Source of the DNA: Methylocystis rosea SV97
GTDB lineage: Bacteria; Pseudomonadota; Alphaproteobacteria; Rhizobiales; Beijerinckiaceae
Reading direction: 5' to 3'
Length of the DNA: 64,000 nucleotides
Assembly: GCF_000372845.1 (NCBI RefSeq)
Contig: NZ_KB889963.1
Coordinates: 1,993,923 to 2,057,922, forward strand
Position numbers and translations under genes: made by a program
Notes under the pieces: model-generated
What the model was told of the DNA's origin: nothing
Databases searched by the model: none
The model's input: the letters and a program-made list of their open reading frames with translations, nothing else
In this document: positions 38,098-47,747 of the stretch, piece by piece
Position numbering within the stretch: position 1 is the first letter of the stretch
Layout of the letters: each line of letters opens with the position of its first letter

Positions 38098-39045
38098 TCA
38101 CGCCGGCCGGCGCGAGCGCACGCGCAGCTTGCCGACGCGGCGCGGATCGGCGTCGACGATCTCAAACTCGTGGGAGTCGACCGGCGTCGCGATGATCTCG
38201 CCACGCATGGGCACGCGGCCGGCCAGCCACGCGACCAGACCGCCGAGCGTCGTCACCTCGGCGGGCGTGTCTTCAAGTCTGAAGTCGACGCCGAGCCGCG
38301 CCGTCACTTCATCAAGATCGGCGCGCCCGTCGATGATGAAATCGCCGTTCTCCAATTCGACGAAGCCCGACTCGTCGATGACGTCATGTTCGTCCTCGAT
38401 GTCGCCGACGATCATTTCCATGATGTCTTCGATGGTGACGAGGCCGTCGGTGCCGCCATATTCGTCGATGACGAGCGCCAGATGCGTGCGCGTCGCCTGC
38501 ATACGGATCAAAAGATCCAGCGCCGGCATAGAGCGCGGCACGAAGAGCACCGGCTTGAGCAAATTCGCCTGCGATAGCGGCGTATCGAAGTCGATCTTTC
38601 TCGGTTCAACGGTCGTCGCGTCGGCGCCTTGGGGCCGATCGGCGCAGCACGCGATATGATTGACGAAATCGCGGATATGGATCATCCCGCGCGGATCGTC
38701 GAGCGTATCGGCGTAAACCGGCAGGCGCGAATGGGCGGCGGTGCGAAACAGCTCCAAGGCTTCGCGCAGCGGCGCGTCCAGCGAGATGGCGACGATGTCG
38801 GCGCGGGGGATCATCGCGTCGTCGACGCGCATGTCGTGCAGGCCGAGGACGTTCTTCAAGAGCGCCCGCTCATGCGGGGTCACGTCGCACGCCGACTCTT
38901 CAAGCCTGTCCTCGATGTCCTCGCGCACCGAGGCCGGCGCCAGACCGAGCAGCCCGCGCAGCCTGTCGACGAGGCTCAGGCGTGGTCCATCGCCAGTTCG
39001 TCTGAATGGAATTGGATCGTCGGCGTTATCGTATGGCGTCGACAT
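38098..39045 (-). CDS. CBS-domain hemolysin-family protein (CorC/TlyC type)
   Basis: A 315-residue cytosolic protein with two CBS domains (VDDAMIPRADIVAISLDAPL; LFVPRSMPALDLLIRMQATR with IDEYGGTDGLVTIEDIMEMI) and the C-terminal CorC_HlyC transporter-associated domain (DEVTARLGVDFRLEDTPAEV). No membrane segment is present. CorC homologues are tied to magnesium/cobalt efflux; haemolysin is a historical label. It lies between ybeY and lnt, the ybeZ-ybeY-corC-lnt order seen from E. coli to Rhizobiales. Confidence 0.94.
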   Translation of the reverse strand: MSTPYDNADDPIPFRRTGDGPRLSLVDRLRGLLGLAPASVREDIEDRLEESACDVTPHERALLKNVLGLHDMRVDDAMIPRADIVAISLDAPLREALELFRTAAHSRLPVYADTLDDPRGMIHIRDFVNHIACCADRPQGADATTVEPRKIDFDTPLSQANLLKPVLFVPRSMPALDLLIRMQATRTHLALVIDEYGGTDGLVTIEDIMEMIVGDIEDEHDVIDESGFVELENGDFIIDGRADLDEVTARLGVDFRLEDTPAEVTTLGGLVAWLAGRVPMRGEIIATPVDSHEFEIVDADPRRVGKLRVRSRRPA

Positions 39046-39054
39046 GCGCTTTGT

Positions 39055-39546
39055 TCAATTCGCTCCGCCGGCCGGCCCGTCTGCGTCTTCCGCATAGGGG
39101 TCGGGAAATCCAAGAGCCATCGCGATTTTACGCTCCAGCGCTTCCATCCGCTCGGCCTCGGCGGCGGTCTCGTGATCATATCCGATTAGATGCAGAAATC
39201 CATGCGCGATCATATGCGCCGTGTGGGCGCGCAAAAGCGTGCCCTGCTCCTCCGCCTCTCTGGCGACGGTTTCGAAGGCGACGATAACGTCGCCAAGCAG
39301 AGGCTTGCGCTCGAGCAGGCCAGGCGTCGGAAAAGACAGCACATTCGTGGGCTGATCCTTGCCGCGCCACTCGGCGTTGAGTTCCTGAATCGCCGCGTCG
39401 TCGCAAAATGTGACGCTGATTTCACATTCCGGCGCGAGCGTGGCCGCGCTTAGGGCGAGACTCTGACGAACGCATTCTCTCGTCAAATCTTCCAGATCCT
39501 CGACGCGCCGCCATGCAGGCGCCGCGACATTCACGTCGATCTCCAA
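39055..39546 (-). CDS. ybeY: Endoribonuclease YbeY
   Basis: A 163-residue zinc-dependent RNase for 16S rRNA 3' maturation and ribosome quality control. The metal site is HMIAHGFLHLIGYDHETA (H-x3-H-x5-H), preceded by WRGKDQPTNVLSFP. Length is normal. It lies two bases after the phoH-like gene and nine before the corC-like gene. Confidence 0.97.
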   Translation of the reverse strand: MEIDVNVAAPAWRRVEDLEDLTRECVRQSLALSAATLAPECEISVTFCDDAAIQELNAEWRGKDQPTNVLSFPTPGLLERKPLLGDVIVAFETVAREAEEQGTLLRAHTAHMIAHGFLHLIGYDHETAAEAERMEALERKIAMALGFPDPYAEDADGPAGGAN

Positions 39547-39548
39547 AG

Positions 39549-40592
39549 TCAGGGGTCCCCGCGCGTCTGCTTGTTGGCGCGCGCGGCGCGCTCATAGGCT
39601 CCAACGATTTGCCGAACAAGATCGTGGCGCACCACGTCGCCTTCCGAAAATCTCACGCGGCCGACGACGTCGAGATTGGCGAGCAGGCTTACGGCTTCCG
39701 AGAGGCCGGATTTCTGCCCGGGAGGCAGATCGGTCTGCGATGGATCGCCGGTGACGATCATCCGCGAGCCTTCGCCGAGCCGGGTGAGAAACATCTTCAT
39801 CTGCATCGAGCTGGCGTTCTGCGCCTCATCGAGCAGGATGCAGCTTCGCGTCAGCGTACGGCCGCGCATGAACGCGAGCGGCGCGACTTCGATGAGTCCG
39901 GTCTGCATGCCGCGCTCGACCATCCGCGCATCCATGAAATCATGCAGCGCGTCGTAGATCGGGCGGAGATAGGGGTCGACCTTGTCGCGCATGTCGCCGG
40001 GCAAAAAGCCGAGACGCTCGCCGGCCTCTACGGCGGGGCGGGACAGAATCAACCGTTCGACCGCGCCTTGCTCCATTAGCTGCACGGCGTGGCCGACCGC
40101 GAGCCAGGTCTTGCCCGTGCCCGCAGGACCTTCCGCAAAAACCAGCTCGTAGCGCTTGAGCGCCCGCAAATACTGGTCCTGCGCGGCGTTGCGCGCGCGC
40201 ACCGACCCGCGTTTGCGGGTCAGGATCTGCTCGAAAGCGCCGCGTGACGGCTCCGAATCCGGAAACAGGCTGCGTTGGCGCGCTGATTCTTCTATGGCGC
40301 CGTCGACGTCGCCCAGCGTGATCGTCTGACCCATCGCGACGCGCTCATAAAGCGCCTCCAGCACGCGTCGCGCATGTTCGCAGGCCTCGGACTTGCCTTT
40401 GAGCGTGACGTGATTGCCATTGGCGAAGGAGGCGACCCGCAAGCGTCGTTCGATCTTGGCGAGATTCTGGTCGTAGAGGCCGAAAACGAGCGAGGCGTGA
40501 CGGTTGTTTTCAAAGGCGAGCGTGATTTCCGCTTCCGGGTCAACAGGCTCCGGTCCCCGTGCGGCGAGCAACGGGTCGTCGATGGTCGTCAA
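39549..40592 (-). CDS. ybeZ: PhoH-family ATPase YbeZ
   Basis: A 347-residue PhoH-like protein. After a KH-like N-terminal region ([20 protein letters not shown]) comes the ATPase: Walker [36 protein letters not shown] and Walker [21 protein letters not shown]. It partners YbeY in RNA metabolism. TTG at 40592 overlaps the miaB stop as TTGA and has GAGGAGG upstream, so coupling with miaB is likely; other starts would place the N-terminus inside miaB. Confidence 0.95.
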   Translation of the reverse strand: MTTIDDPLLAARGPEPVDPEAEITLAFENNRHASLVFGLYDQNLAKIERRLRVASFANGNHVTLKGKSEACEHARRVLEALYERVAMGQTITLGDVDGAIEESARQRSLFPDSEPSRGAFEQILTRKRGSVRARNAAQDQYLRALKRYELVFAEGPAGTGKTWLAVGHAVQLMEQGAVERLILSRPAVEAGERLGFLPGDMRDKVDPYLRPIYDALHDFMDARMVERGMQTGLIEVAPLAFMRGRTLTRSCILLDEAQNASSMQMKMFLTRLGEGSRMIVTGDPSQTDLPPGQKSGLSEAVSLLANLDVVGRVRFSEGDVVRHDLVRQIVGAYERAARANKQTRGDP

Positions 40593-41908
40593 GCCTTCGC
40601 CTCCTCGCTCATGAGCCGTCCGCTCAAGGAATTCGAGCCCGCCGCGATGATCTTCACTCTGACTTCGCGGCCAACGCACGCCATCGGGCCTTCTACATGC
40701 ACAGCCTGCATATAGGGAGTCTTGCCCCCAATTTGGCCCTCATGCCGACCGGCTTTTTCAAAGAGCACGTCGAATTCTCGGCCGACCGTCGCCGCGTTGA
40801 AGCCTTGCCGCTGCTCTTCAAGCAAAACCTGTAGCGCCGCGAGGCGTTCGCTCTTGACGGTCTCGTCAATTTGATCGTCACGGTCGGCGGCGGGCGTGCC
40901 GGGCCGCGGCGAATATTTGAAAGAAAAGCTTGAAGCGAAGCCCACAGCGCGGGCGAGCGCCATCGTCGCCTCGAAATCGGCGTCGCTTTCGCCCGGAAAG
41001 CCGACGATGAAATCCGATGACATCGCGACGTCTGGCCGGGCCTTTCGAAGCTGCTCGACGATGGCGAGGTATGCGTCTGCGCCGTGCTTGCGGTTCATGG
41101 ATTTCAGAATGCGGTCCGAACCCGATTGAACCGGCAGATGCACATAGGGCATGAGCTTTGGATTTGCGCCATGCGCGTCAATAAGCTCCTGCGCCATGTC
41201 GACCGGATGACTTGTGGTGTAGCGCAGGCGCGCCAAGCCTTCGATCTGCGCCAGCCGATCGAGAAGCTGCGCAAGGCTTGCCTGCCGGCCGTCGCCATCA
41301 GGACCAAGATAAGCGTTGACGTTTTGGCCAATCAGCGTGATCTCGCGCACGCCGGCGTCGACGAGGCGCATCGTCTCGGCGATGATCTCGGCGACGGGAC
41401 GCGATGCTTCGGCGCCGCGTGTATAGGGCACGACGCAAAACGAGCAGAACTTGTCGCACCCTTCCTGAACGGTGACGAAAGCCGAAACGCCGCGCGCACG
41501 AATCTGTGCGCCACTGGGAGCGGGCAGGACGCGAAATTTGTCCTCGACGGCGAAATCCGTGTCCGAGACCCTTGCGCCGTCTTTAGCCTGGCGCAGCAGC
41601 TCCGGCAGTCGGTGATAGCTCTGCGGACCGACGACGACATCGACGGCGCGCTGGCGCTTGAGCACCTCTTCGCCTTCAGCCTGGGCGACGCAGCCGGCGA
41701 CGACGATCTTCATGTCGCGGCCTTGCGCGTTCAGCGCGCGTTTGGCGATCGCAAGCTTACCGAGTTCGGAATAGATTTTTTCGGCGGCCTTTTCGCGAAT
41801 ATGGCATGTGTTGAGAATGACGAGATCGGCGTCTTCTTCGCTCTGGGTCTCGGCGTAGCCCTCGCGGCTGAGCAGGTCGGCCATGCGCGTCGCGTCATAG
41901 ACGTTCAT
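40589..41908 (-). CDS. miaB: tRNA-2-methylthio-N6-dimethylallyladenosine synthase MiaB (start disrupted or non-standard)
   Basis: MiaB is a radical SAM methylthiotransferase acting on A37 of tRNA. Present are the MTTase cysteines in [12 protein letters not shown] and [11 protein letters not shown], the radical [15 protein letters not shown] and a C-terminal TRAM domain. The first in-frame ATG (41908) lies within the family motif SYGCQMN and would lose the first cluster cysteine, which is encoded just upstream in the same open frame. No ATG, GTG or TTG occurs in this frame back to a TAG at 42065. Removing one base from the A5 run at 42010-42014 would bring ATG 42023 into frame. The true 5' end therefore lies upstream of 41908. 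Confidence 0.9.
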   Translation of the reverse strand: MNVYDATRMADLLSREGYAETQSEEDADLVILNTCHIREKAAEKIYSELGKLAIAKRALNAQGRDMKIVVAGCVAQAEGEEVLKRQRAVDVVVGPQSYHRLPELLRQAKDGARVSDTDFAVEDKFRVLPAPSGAQIRARGVSAFVTVQEGCDKFCSFCVVPYTRGAEASRPVAEIIAETMRLVDAGVREITLIGQNVNAYLGPDGDGRQASLAQLLDRLAQIEGLARLRYTTSHPVDMAQELIDAHGANPKLMPYVHLPVQSGSDRILKSMNRKHGADAYLAIVEQLRKARPDVAMSSDFIVGFPGESDADFEATMALARAVGFASSFSFKYSPRPGTPAADRDDQIDETVKSERLAALQVLLEEQRQGFNAATVGREFDVLFEKAGRHEGQIGGKTPYMQAVHVEGPMACVGREVRVKIIAAGSNSLSGRLMSEEAKA

Positions 41909-42088
41909 CTGGCAGCCGTATGACTTGACCAGAACTTTGGAGAGTCGTGCCGCTTCGGACCGCTGAGATTTGGATCGCGCCTCAATCAGTTCTTTGACGT
42001 CTGTGACTATTTTTCTGCTCCATCGCTCGCCCCGGCGACTCGGCGCGCCATCCGAGTGGACGCACTATACGACTTTTTTTGCGCCTTA

Positions 42089-42136
42089 GAGCAGGTTCCG
42101 AAAAAGTTGACAGACTTTTTCGATGAGAACCTGCTC
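42089..42136. repeat. Nested palindromic repeat upstream of miaB
   Basis: GAGCAGGTTC (42089-42098) pairs with GAACCTGCTC (42127-42136), and inside it CGAAAAAGT (42099-42107) pairs with ACTTTTTCG (42114-42122). The following CAACATTTTGATTTTGAGCG is AT-rich. It resembles a dispersed intergenic repeat of alphaproteobacterial methanotrophs and Rhizobiales that I recognise from memory. The 42065-42314 interval between miaB and rimI has no gene. Confidence 0.75.
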
Positions 42137-42314
42137 CAACATTTTGATTTTGAGCGATTCCTTATCGATCACTTGGGTCCATGCGATCGGGAAACGCTCT
42201 ACCGCCGCGAGAGACGCCGTGCACTCATATTTTATGAACTGACCCGCCATAGCGCAGGAGCAGCGCACAGCGCGCCTGGGCGACTCATTATAGCCGTCCG
42301 CAAGCCGCGCTCGC

Positions 42315-42803
42315 TCAGATCTCCAGTCGCAGAGCGATCGCCGCGCGCCGTTCGCCGTTAGCACGCTGATAGTAGTTCTCGCGCCTGCCGATCTCTTTGA
42401 AGCCCTCGCGTGCGTAGAGCTTCAGCGCGGCCTCATTGTCGTCGGCCACCTCCAGAAAGACAAGCCGGGCGCCGCCACGCTCGAGATGTTCGAGATGTTT
42501 TTCAAGAATGCGTCGGCCCAGTCCCGCGCCGCGTCTGCTGGGATCGACGGCGAAAGTGAGGACTTCGGCGTCGGGCGGCGTCAGCCGCGAGAGGATGAAC
42601 CCCCCAAGCTCGCCTTTCCGGCCCTCGGGGACCGCCCCATCGGCGATGATGTGGGCGTCCGTCAAATAATTTTCAAAGTCGATTTTCGACCAGCCAAAAG
42701 CGAAGGACGCCCCATGCAGACGTTCGCAGTCATCGGCGCGCTCCGCCCCGATGGGTTCGATGACGAATGTCGGCTTGGCGAAGAAGGACGAAAGCAGCGT
42801 CAT
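42315..42803 (-). CDS. rimI: Ribosomal protein S18 alanine N-acetyltransferase RimI
   Basis: A 162-residue GNAT enzyme. The acetyl-CoA loop is VDPSRRGAGLGRRILEKHLE and ARLVFLEVADDNEAALKLYA is the RimI-type beta4-alpha3 segment, with EGFKEIGRRENYYQRANGER at the end. It acetylates protein N-termini, classically S18. ATG at 42803 is ten bases downstream of the tsaB stop; the tsaB-rimI pairing supports the name. Confidence 0.92.
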   Translation of the reverse strand: MTLLSSFFAKPTFVIEPIGAERADDCERLHGASFAFGWSKIDFENYLTDAHIIADGAVPEGRKGELGGFILSRLTPPDAEVLTFAVDPSRRGAGLGRRILEKHLEHLERGGARLVFLEVADDNEAALKLYAREGFKEIGRRENYYQRANGERRAAIALRLEI

Positions 42804-42813
42804 GGCGCAAAGC

Positions 42814-43554
42814 TCACGCCTGCGCCGCAGCGGCGGCGGCGCGCGCGGCCGCATCGCCCAAGCCCACGGCGCCCTTTGGGGCGGTGGGCCGCGCAGCCGG
42901 CATCGTGACGTCGGGCTCTTTAAGATAAAGCGGCCGGGCCGGCGCAGTATCAGGCTGTGCGGCAAGGCCGAGACGCGCCACGAGGGCGATATCGGGGGCA
43001 GGCCGCTCGCTCGCGATCCTGACCGGTACGCCGCGGGCGCGCGCCTCCTTCGCAAGCAGCGGCGCGCCGGAACCGGTCAGAAGCAGCGGGCCGGTCCCGA
43101 GCGCGCGAAGCGCTTCATGCGCGTTGATGCGGCGCGGCGAGAGGAGCGGGCGCCCGTCCGGGCCGAAGGCGGCGATGTAGACCTTGTCATGGCGGGCGTC
43201 GATCGCCGCCGCGACCACGCCGTCGAAGGGATCAATGATCAGCGGCGCCGCAAGCGCGGCGAGCGTCGAAACGCCGACAATCTCGGTCTTACAGGCGAGC
43301 GCGATCGCCTGACCGGCGGCGAGGCCGATGCGAATGCCGGTAAAAGAGCCTGGTCCGACCGTCACCGCCACCCGGTCGAGCGAAGCGAAACCCCCTTCGA
43401 CCTTGCTCATGACGCGCTTGATCAGCGGCAGCAGCGCCTCGGCGTGGCCGCGCTCCATCTCAATAGACTCGGCGGCGACCGGCTCCGCCCCGTCGTGGTC
43501 CAGCACGCAGGCCGAGACGGCTGGCAGAGCAGTGTCAATCGCAAGGATTCGCAT
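42814..43554 (-). CDS. tsaB: tRNA t6A synthesis protein TsaB
   Basis: A 246-residue ASKHA-fold protein needed with TsaD, TsaE and TsaC to form threonylcarbamoyladenosine at tRNA position 37. N-terminal MRILAIDTALPAVSACVLDH, the conserved VAVTVGPGSFTGIRIGLAAG and VVAAAIDARHDKVYIAAFG are diagnostic. The C-terminus is Ala-rich. First gene of tsaB-rimI. Confidence 0.95.
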   Translation of the reverse strand: MRILAIDTALPAVSACVLDHDGAEPVAAESIEMERGHAEALLPLIKRVMSKVEGGFASLDRVAVTVGPGSFTGIRIGLAAGQAIALACKTEIVGVSTLAALAAPLIIDPFDGVVAAAIDARHDKVYIAAFGPDGRPLLSPRRINAHEALRALGTGPLLLTGSGAPLLAKEARARGVPVRIASERPAPDIALVARLGLAAQPDTAPARPLYLKEPDVTMPAARPTAPKGAVGLGDAAARAAAAAAQA

Positions 43555-43613
43555 GATTCGTTGATTATGACGGTTTTCGGAGCGCGATCAACGTCGCCTC
43601 CGACACGCCGCCC

Positions 43614-44171
43614 CTACGCCGGCTCGACCGCCTTCACCTGCGGAAGGAAATGCTTGAGCAGGTTCTCGATGCCGTTTCGCAAAGTAGCGGTGGATGACGG
43701 GCATCCGGAGCAAGCGCCCTTCATGGCGAGATAGACGACGCCGTCTTTGAAGCCTCGGAAGACGATGTCGCCGCCGTCGCCGGCGACCGCCGGCCGCACG
43801 CGCGTCTCGATCAACTCCTTGATCGTGGCGACCGTCTCGGCGTCGGCGGAGTCATAGAACTCCCCGTCGGGCTGCGCTGGCGCCGCGCCTTCCGTCAGGA
43901 GCGGCGCGCCGGAGGCGAAATGCTCCATGATCGTGCCAAGAATGGCGGGCTTCAGATGCGGCCATTCGGCGCCGTTCTTCGTCACCGAGACGAAATCCGC
44001 GCCATACATCACCGCCTCGACGCCGTCGATGGAGAGCAGCGCCTCGGCGAGCGGCGCGTGGATGGCGTCGTCGCGCGAGCGGAATTCCATGGCGCCTTGG
44101 CCCAGAACGTCCTGGCCGGGCAGAAACTTGAGCGTTGCGGGATTAGGGGTAGCTTCAGTCTGGATGAACAT
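43614..44171 (-). CDS. nfuA: Fe-S cluster scaffold/carrier NfuA (Nfu_N plus NifU C-terminal)
   Basis: A 185-residue protein: N-terminal Nfu/HIRA-like domain (MFIQTEATPNPATLKFLPGQ; GVEAVMYGADFVSVTKNGAE) and C-terminal NifU-like domain (TRVRPAVAGDGGDIVFRGF) with the cluster-binding CxxC in MKGACSGCPSSTATLRNGIE. It passes [4Fe-4S] clusters to apoproteins such as MiaB and LipA. This is the mitochondrial NFU1-like architecture usual in Alphaproteobacteria. Stand-alone gene, with short gaps on both sides. Confidence 0.96.
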   Translation of the reverse strand: MFIQTEATPNPATLKFLPGQDVLGQGAMEFRSRDDAIHAPLAEALLSIDGVEAVMYGADFVSVTKNGAEWPHLKPAILGTIMEHFASGAPLLTEGAAPAQPDGEFYDSADAETVATIKELIETRVRPAVAGDGGDIVFRGFKDGVVYLAMKGACSGCPSSTATLRNGIENLLKHFLPQVKAVEPA

Positions 44172-44254
44172 CGGAAGACTCCTGCGTCCGGTTCAAGGCC
44201 GGCCGGAAGTGCGCGAATATCACAAATCGGGCGCTCTGTGACATCTCGACATGA

Positions 44255-44500
44255 TTACTTAAGCGCTTCGCCGCAGTCTTGCGAGGCTCTTCGCCGCGAG
44301 CGCCAGCGCTTGAGCGCGACCCCTGCCCACACCGCCTCGACCAGGCCGAAGGGCCATGCGCCTTGAATGAACCCGTAGACGGACGCCAAAGCGCAGGCGG
44401 CGGCGAATCCCAGCACGAACCAATGGCTGCGTTCTTCCATTGAATAAGTCAGCAGCATTGCGCTTACCGCGAAAAGTCCGAACCAGGTCAGCGCATCCAT
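44255..44500 (-). CDS. Small hydrophobic membrane protein, unknown
   Basis: An 81-residue protein with two or three membrane segments (WFGLFAVSAMLLTYSM; FVLGFAAACALASVYGFIQG; LVEAVWAGVALKRW) and a basic C-terminal tail. It resembles short conserved Rhizobiales proteins of unknown function. It is divergent from the NTF2-like gene. ATG at 44500 starts just before the first helix. Confidence 0.7.
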   Translation of the reverse strand: MDALTWFGLFAVSAMLLTYSMEERSHWFVLGFAAACALASVYGFIQGAWPFGLVEAVWAGVALKRWRSRRRASQDCGEALK

Positions 44501-44581
44501 CGAACAATTTCTCTCGCGCCGTCCTGCTCTGGGCCCTGTCTTGCATTTGCCATGCCCAATCGAATCTCGCAGTGTCCCCCG

Positions 44582-44974
44582 ATGGATGAAATCTCGCTGC
44601 TCGACGCCAACGCTGCTTATTACCGGGCCTTCGCCGCACGTGACCTTGGCGCTTTGAACGATCTTTGGGCGGAGGAGGGCTGTTCCTGCGTTCACCCAGG
44701 ATGGCCGGCGCTCGTCGGGCGCATGCCGGTGCTCGCCTCCTACCGCGATATTTTTCGTAACCCGGCGCAGGAAGCGGTCGCGACGCGAGATCCAAAGACG
44801 CTCATCGAGGGCGCCGACGGGCGGGTCTTTTGCATCGAGGAGGTCGGCGGCGGGTTGCTGCTCGCGACCAATTGGTTTCGCTGGAACGGGGATCGCTGGC
44901 GGCTCGTGCACCATCAGGCGAGCCCGCTCGCGCCGCCGCCCACGCGGCGGGAAGGAAAGCGGTCGCTTCACTAG
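44582..44974 (+). CDS. SnoaL/NTF2-like protein
   Basis: A 130-residue cone-shaped NTF2 fold: LDANAAYYRAFAARDLGALN, LWAEEGCSCVHPGWPALVGR and the C-terminal strand LLATNWFRWNGDRWRLVHHQ. Members range from isomerases to ligand-binding domains, so no activity can be assigned. ATG at 44582 is preferred to an ATG ten codons upstream. It is divergent from the small membrane protein gene. Confidence 0.8.
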   Translation: MDEISLLDANAAYYRAFAARDLGALNDLWAEEGCSCVHPGWPALVGRMPVLASYRDIFRNPAQEAVATRDPKTLIEGADGRVFCIEEVGGGLLLATNWFRWNGDRWRLVHHQASPLAPPPTRREGKRSLH

Positions 44975-45003
44975 GACGGTTGTCTCGTCACAGCTGACGA
45001 AGC

Positions 45004-45864
45004 TCAGGAGTCCGCGCCTTCCGCCTGCTTCTTCCGGCTCGTCTTCTTCGGCTCTCGGCGCGGGCCTTCCACCAGCCGCACGACCATGCCCCACAGCGTG
45101 CGCACGTCCTGCTGGGTGAGGCCCATGCGGTGGAACATGTTGCGCAGGTTGCGCGACATGACGGGCTTCTTCGTCAGCGGGCGGAAGAAGCCGCGCTTGT
45201 CGAGTTCTCCTTCGAGAAAATCGAAGAAAGCGAGGGTCATCTCGCGCGTCGCCGGGGGCGAGCGCTCTTCGATCTCAAAGGGAATGGCGTCGCCATGCGC
45301 GGCGCGAAACCATTCATAGCCCGTGAGCAGCACCGCCTGCGCGAGATTGAGCGAAGCGTAGGCGGGATTGACCGGAAAGGTGAGGATGGCGTCGGCGAGC
45401 GCGACGTCGTCATTGTCGAGGCCGGTGCGCTCGGGCCCGAACAGCACGCCATGTTTCTCGCCCGCCGTCATGCGCGCCGCCGTGCTTGGCATGGCCTGGG
45501 CGGGCGTCAGCACCGGCTTCATCTGGCCGCGTCCGCGCGCCGTGGCGGCGTAGACGAAGGAGAGATCCTCGATCGCGTCGCGAACGCTCTCGTAAAGTTT
45601 CGCGCTTTCGAGGAGATGCACGGCGCCGGCGGCGGCCGCATAGGCGCCCTTGCGATAGGCGCCGGTGCGCGGCCAGCCTTCACGCGGCGAGACGAGGCGC
45701 AAATCGGAGAGGCCGAAGTTGGCCATGGCGCGGGCGCACATGCCGATGTTGACGGCGAGCTGCGGACGCACGAGCACAATCGCCGGCCCCCCGGAAAGGT
45801 CCGTCTTGCTGCGATCCGTCCCGGCCCCGACCAATTTGCCCCCTCGCCCCAAAGCGGCCGGCAA
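45004..45864 (-). CDS. trmJ: tRNA/rRNA methyltransferase, TrmJ-like (SpoU family)
   Basis: A SPOUT-fold 2'-O-methyltransferase. [20 protein letters not shown] is the family N-terminus (substrate asparagine in NIGMCARAM), [20 protein letters not shown] motif 2 and [16 protein letters not shown] motif 3. TrmJ modifies position 32 of tRNA. The C-terminal extension ([20 protein letters not shown]) is the helical domain of TrmJ. No ATG is available; TTG at 45864 or 45831 are candidates, and the conserved part begins near 45783. It is divergent from icd. Confidence 0.88.
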   Translation of the reverse strand: MPAALGRGGKLVGAGTDRSKTDLSGGPAIVLVRPQLAVNIGMCARAMANFGLSDLRLVSPREGWPRTGAYRKGAYAAAAGAVHLLESAKLYESVRDAIEDLSFVYAATARGRGQMKPVLTPAQAMPSTAARMTAGEKHGVLFGPERTGLDNDDVALADAILTFPVNPAYASLNLAQAVLLTGYEWFRAAHGDAIPFEIEERSPPATREMTLAFFDFLEGELDKRGFFRPLTKKPVMSRNLRNMFHRMGLTQQDVRTLWGMVVRLVEGPRREPKKTSRKKQAEGADS

Positions 45865-45982
45865 ATTAGGGCGGAAAGTGTGCGGGGGGAAGGGCGCTTC
45901 GACGCTTACCCGAAGGCCCGTGGATTGCTACCCAAAACCTTTAGCGGAGGCTATAAGGCGCGCGGCACAGAGGAGCGGATGC

Positions 45983-47194
45983 ATGCGGAAGATAAAGGTT
46001 GCGAATCCTGTCGTCGAACTCGACGGCGACGAAATGACCCGCATCATCTGGGCCGCCATTAAAGAAAAGCTCGTTCGTCCGTATCTCGACATCGATCTCC
46101 TTTATTACGATCTCTCGATCCAAAATCGCGACGCCACGAATGATCAGGTGACGGTCGACGCGGCCTACGCCATCAAGGAGCATGGCGTTGGGGTGAAATG
46201 CGCGACGATCACGCCCGATGAGGCGCGCGTGAAGGAATTCCAGCTCAAGGAGATGTGGAAATCGCCGAACGGCACGATCCGCAACATTTTGGGCGGCGTC
46301 ATCTTCCGCGAGCCGATCATCTGCAGGAACGTGCCGCGATTGGTGCCGGGATGGACGCAGCCGATCATCGTGGGGCGCCATGCATTCGGCGATCAGTATA
46401 AGGCCACTGACTTCAAAGTGCCGGGCAAGGGTCGCCTGACGATCAAATTCGAAGGCGTCGACGGCGACGTTATCGAGAAGGAAGTCTTCAACTTTCCTGG
46501 CTCCGGCGTCGCGCTGGCGATGTACAATCTTGACGAGTCAATCAGCGAATTCGCGCGCGCGACGTTCAACTACGGGCTCACGCGCAGATATCCGGTCTAT
46601 CTCTCGACCAAGAACACGATCCTGAAAGCCTATGACGGCCGTTTCAAAGATCTGTTCCAGGAGATTTACGACGCCGAGTTCAAATCGAAATTCCAGGGGC
46701 TCGGCCTCACCTACGAGCATCGTCTGATCGACGATATGGTCGCCTCGGCGCTCAAATGGTCGGGGGGCTACATCTGGGCGTGCAAGAATTACGACGGCGA
46801 CGTGCAGTCAGACACCGTTGCGCAGGGCTTCGGTTCGCTCGGCCTGATGACGAGCGTGCTCATGACGCCCGACGGCAAGACCGTCGAGGCCGAAGCCGCT
46901 CACGGCACGGTCACGCGCCACTATCGTGAGCATCAGAAGGGGCACGAGACCTCGACGAATTCGATCGCTTCGATTTTTGCCTGGACGCGTGCGCTCGCGC
47001 ATCGCGGCAAGCTCGATGGGAACGAGGATCTGGTCCGTTTTGCCCGCACGCTCGAAGAAGTGTGCGTCGCGACCGTCGAGTCGGGCTTCATGACCAAGGA
47101 TCTGGCCTTGCTTGTCGGCTGCAATCAGAAATGGCTGTCGACGACAGGCTTCCTGGACAAGATCGACGAAAATCTGCGCAGAGCCATGGAGTGA
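45983..47194 (+). CDS. icd: NADP-dependent isocitrate dehydrogenase
   Basis: A 403-residue enzyme of the eukaryote-like dimeric NADP class: [60 protein letters not shown] and [20 protein letters not shown]. It makes 2-oxoglutarate and NADPH in the TCA cycle. 2-Oxoglutarate is the ligand sensed by the two GlnK proteins in this window. ATG at 45983 matches homologues; the longer upstream frame is antisense to trmJ and is not coding. Confidence 0.97.
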   Translation: MRKIKVANPVVELDGDEMTRIIWAAIKEKLVRPYLDIDLLYYDLSIQNRDATNDQVTVDAAYAIKEHGVGVKCATITPDEARVKEFQLKEMWKSPNGTIRNILGGVIFREPIICRNVPRLVPGWTQPIIVGRHAFGDQYKATDFKVPGKGRLTIKFEGVDGDVIEKEVFNFPGSGVALAMYNLDESISEFARATFNYGLTRRYPVYLSTKNTILKAYDGRFKDLFQEIYDAEFKSKFQGLGLTYEHRLIDDMVASALKWSGGYIWACKNYDGDVQSDTVAQGFGSLGLMTSVLMTPDGKTVEAEAAHGTVTRHYREHQKGHETSTNSIASIFAWTRALAHRGKLDGNEDLVRFARTLEEVCVATVESGFMTKDLALLVGCNQKWLSTTGFLDKIDENLRRAME

Positions 47195-47276
47195 GCGGCG
47201 GCGCGGGGAATGATTGTATGTGGCGCCCGTCGCGGCTATATAGGCGTCGCCTATAGGCCAATTAAGGATTCGCGAG

Positions 47277-47693
47277 ATGGCGGTGGATCTGGAAGAAACG
47301 TATAAGCCTTCCGAAGACGAACCCTTCATGTGCGATCGGCAGCGCGAATATTTCCGGCGCAAACTGCTGGCTTGGAAGGAGGACATTCTGCAAGAGAGTC
47401 GCGAAACGCTGGCCACTCTGCAGAATGAAAACGAAAACCATCCTGATCTTGCAGATCGCGCGTCGTCCGAAACCGATCGCGCCATCGAACTGCGCGCGCG
47501 CGACCGGCAGCGCAAGCTCATCGCCAAAATCGACGCGGCGCTGACGCGCCTCGACGACGGCAGTTACGGCTATTGCGAGGAAACTGGGGAGCCGATCTCC
47601 CTCAAGCGCCTCGACGCCCGTCCGATCGCGACACTGTCGATTGAGGCGCAGGAGCGTCACGAACGGCGCGAAAAAGTATATCGAGACGATTAG
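47277..47693 (+). CDS. dksA: RNA polymerase-binding transcription factor DksA (cysteine-poor)
   Basis: A 138-residue DksA. A long coiled coil (FRRKLLAWKEDILQESRETL to LIAKIDAALTRLDDGSYGYC) carries the DxxDxA-like tip DLADRASSE. The globular part reads GYCEETGEPISLKRLDARPI, so only one of four zinc-finger cysteines remains, as is known for alphaproteobacterial DksA proteins that work without zinc. It binds the polymerase secondary channel with ppGpp. It lies 82 bases after icd and ends at a strong terminator. Confidence 0.95.
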   Translation: MAVDLEETYKPSEDEPFMCDRQREYFRRKLLAWKEDILQESRETLATLQNENENHPDLADRASSETDRAIELRARDRQRKLIAKIDAALTRLDDGSYGYCEETGEPISLKRLDARPIATLSIEAQERHERREKVYRDD

Positions 47694-47719
47694 TCCGAAA
47701 CCTTCGGGGGAAAAGTGAA

Positions 47720-47747
47720 GGGCGTCGCCGCTGGCGACGCCCTTTTT
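47720..47747 (+). terminator. Intrinsic terminator after dksA
   Basis: GGGCGTCGCC (47720-47729) pairs perfectly with GGCGACGCCC (47733-47742) around a three-base loop and is followed by TTTTT. The T tract touches the stop of the convergent FliO-like gene, so the hairpin may serve both directions. Confidence 0.92.
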
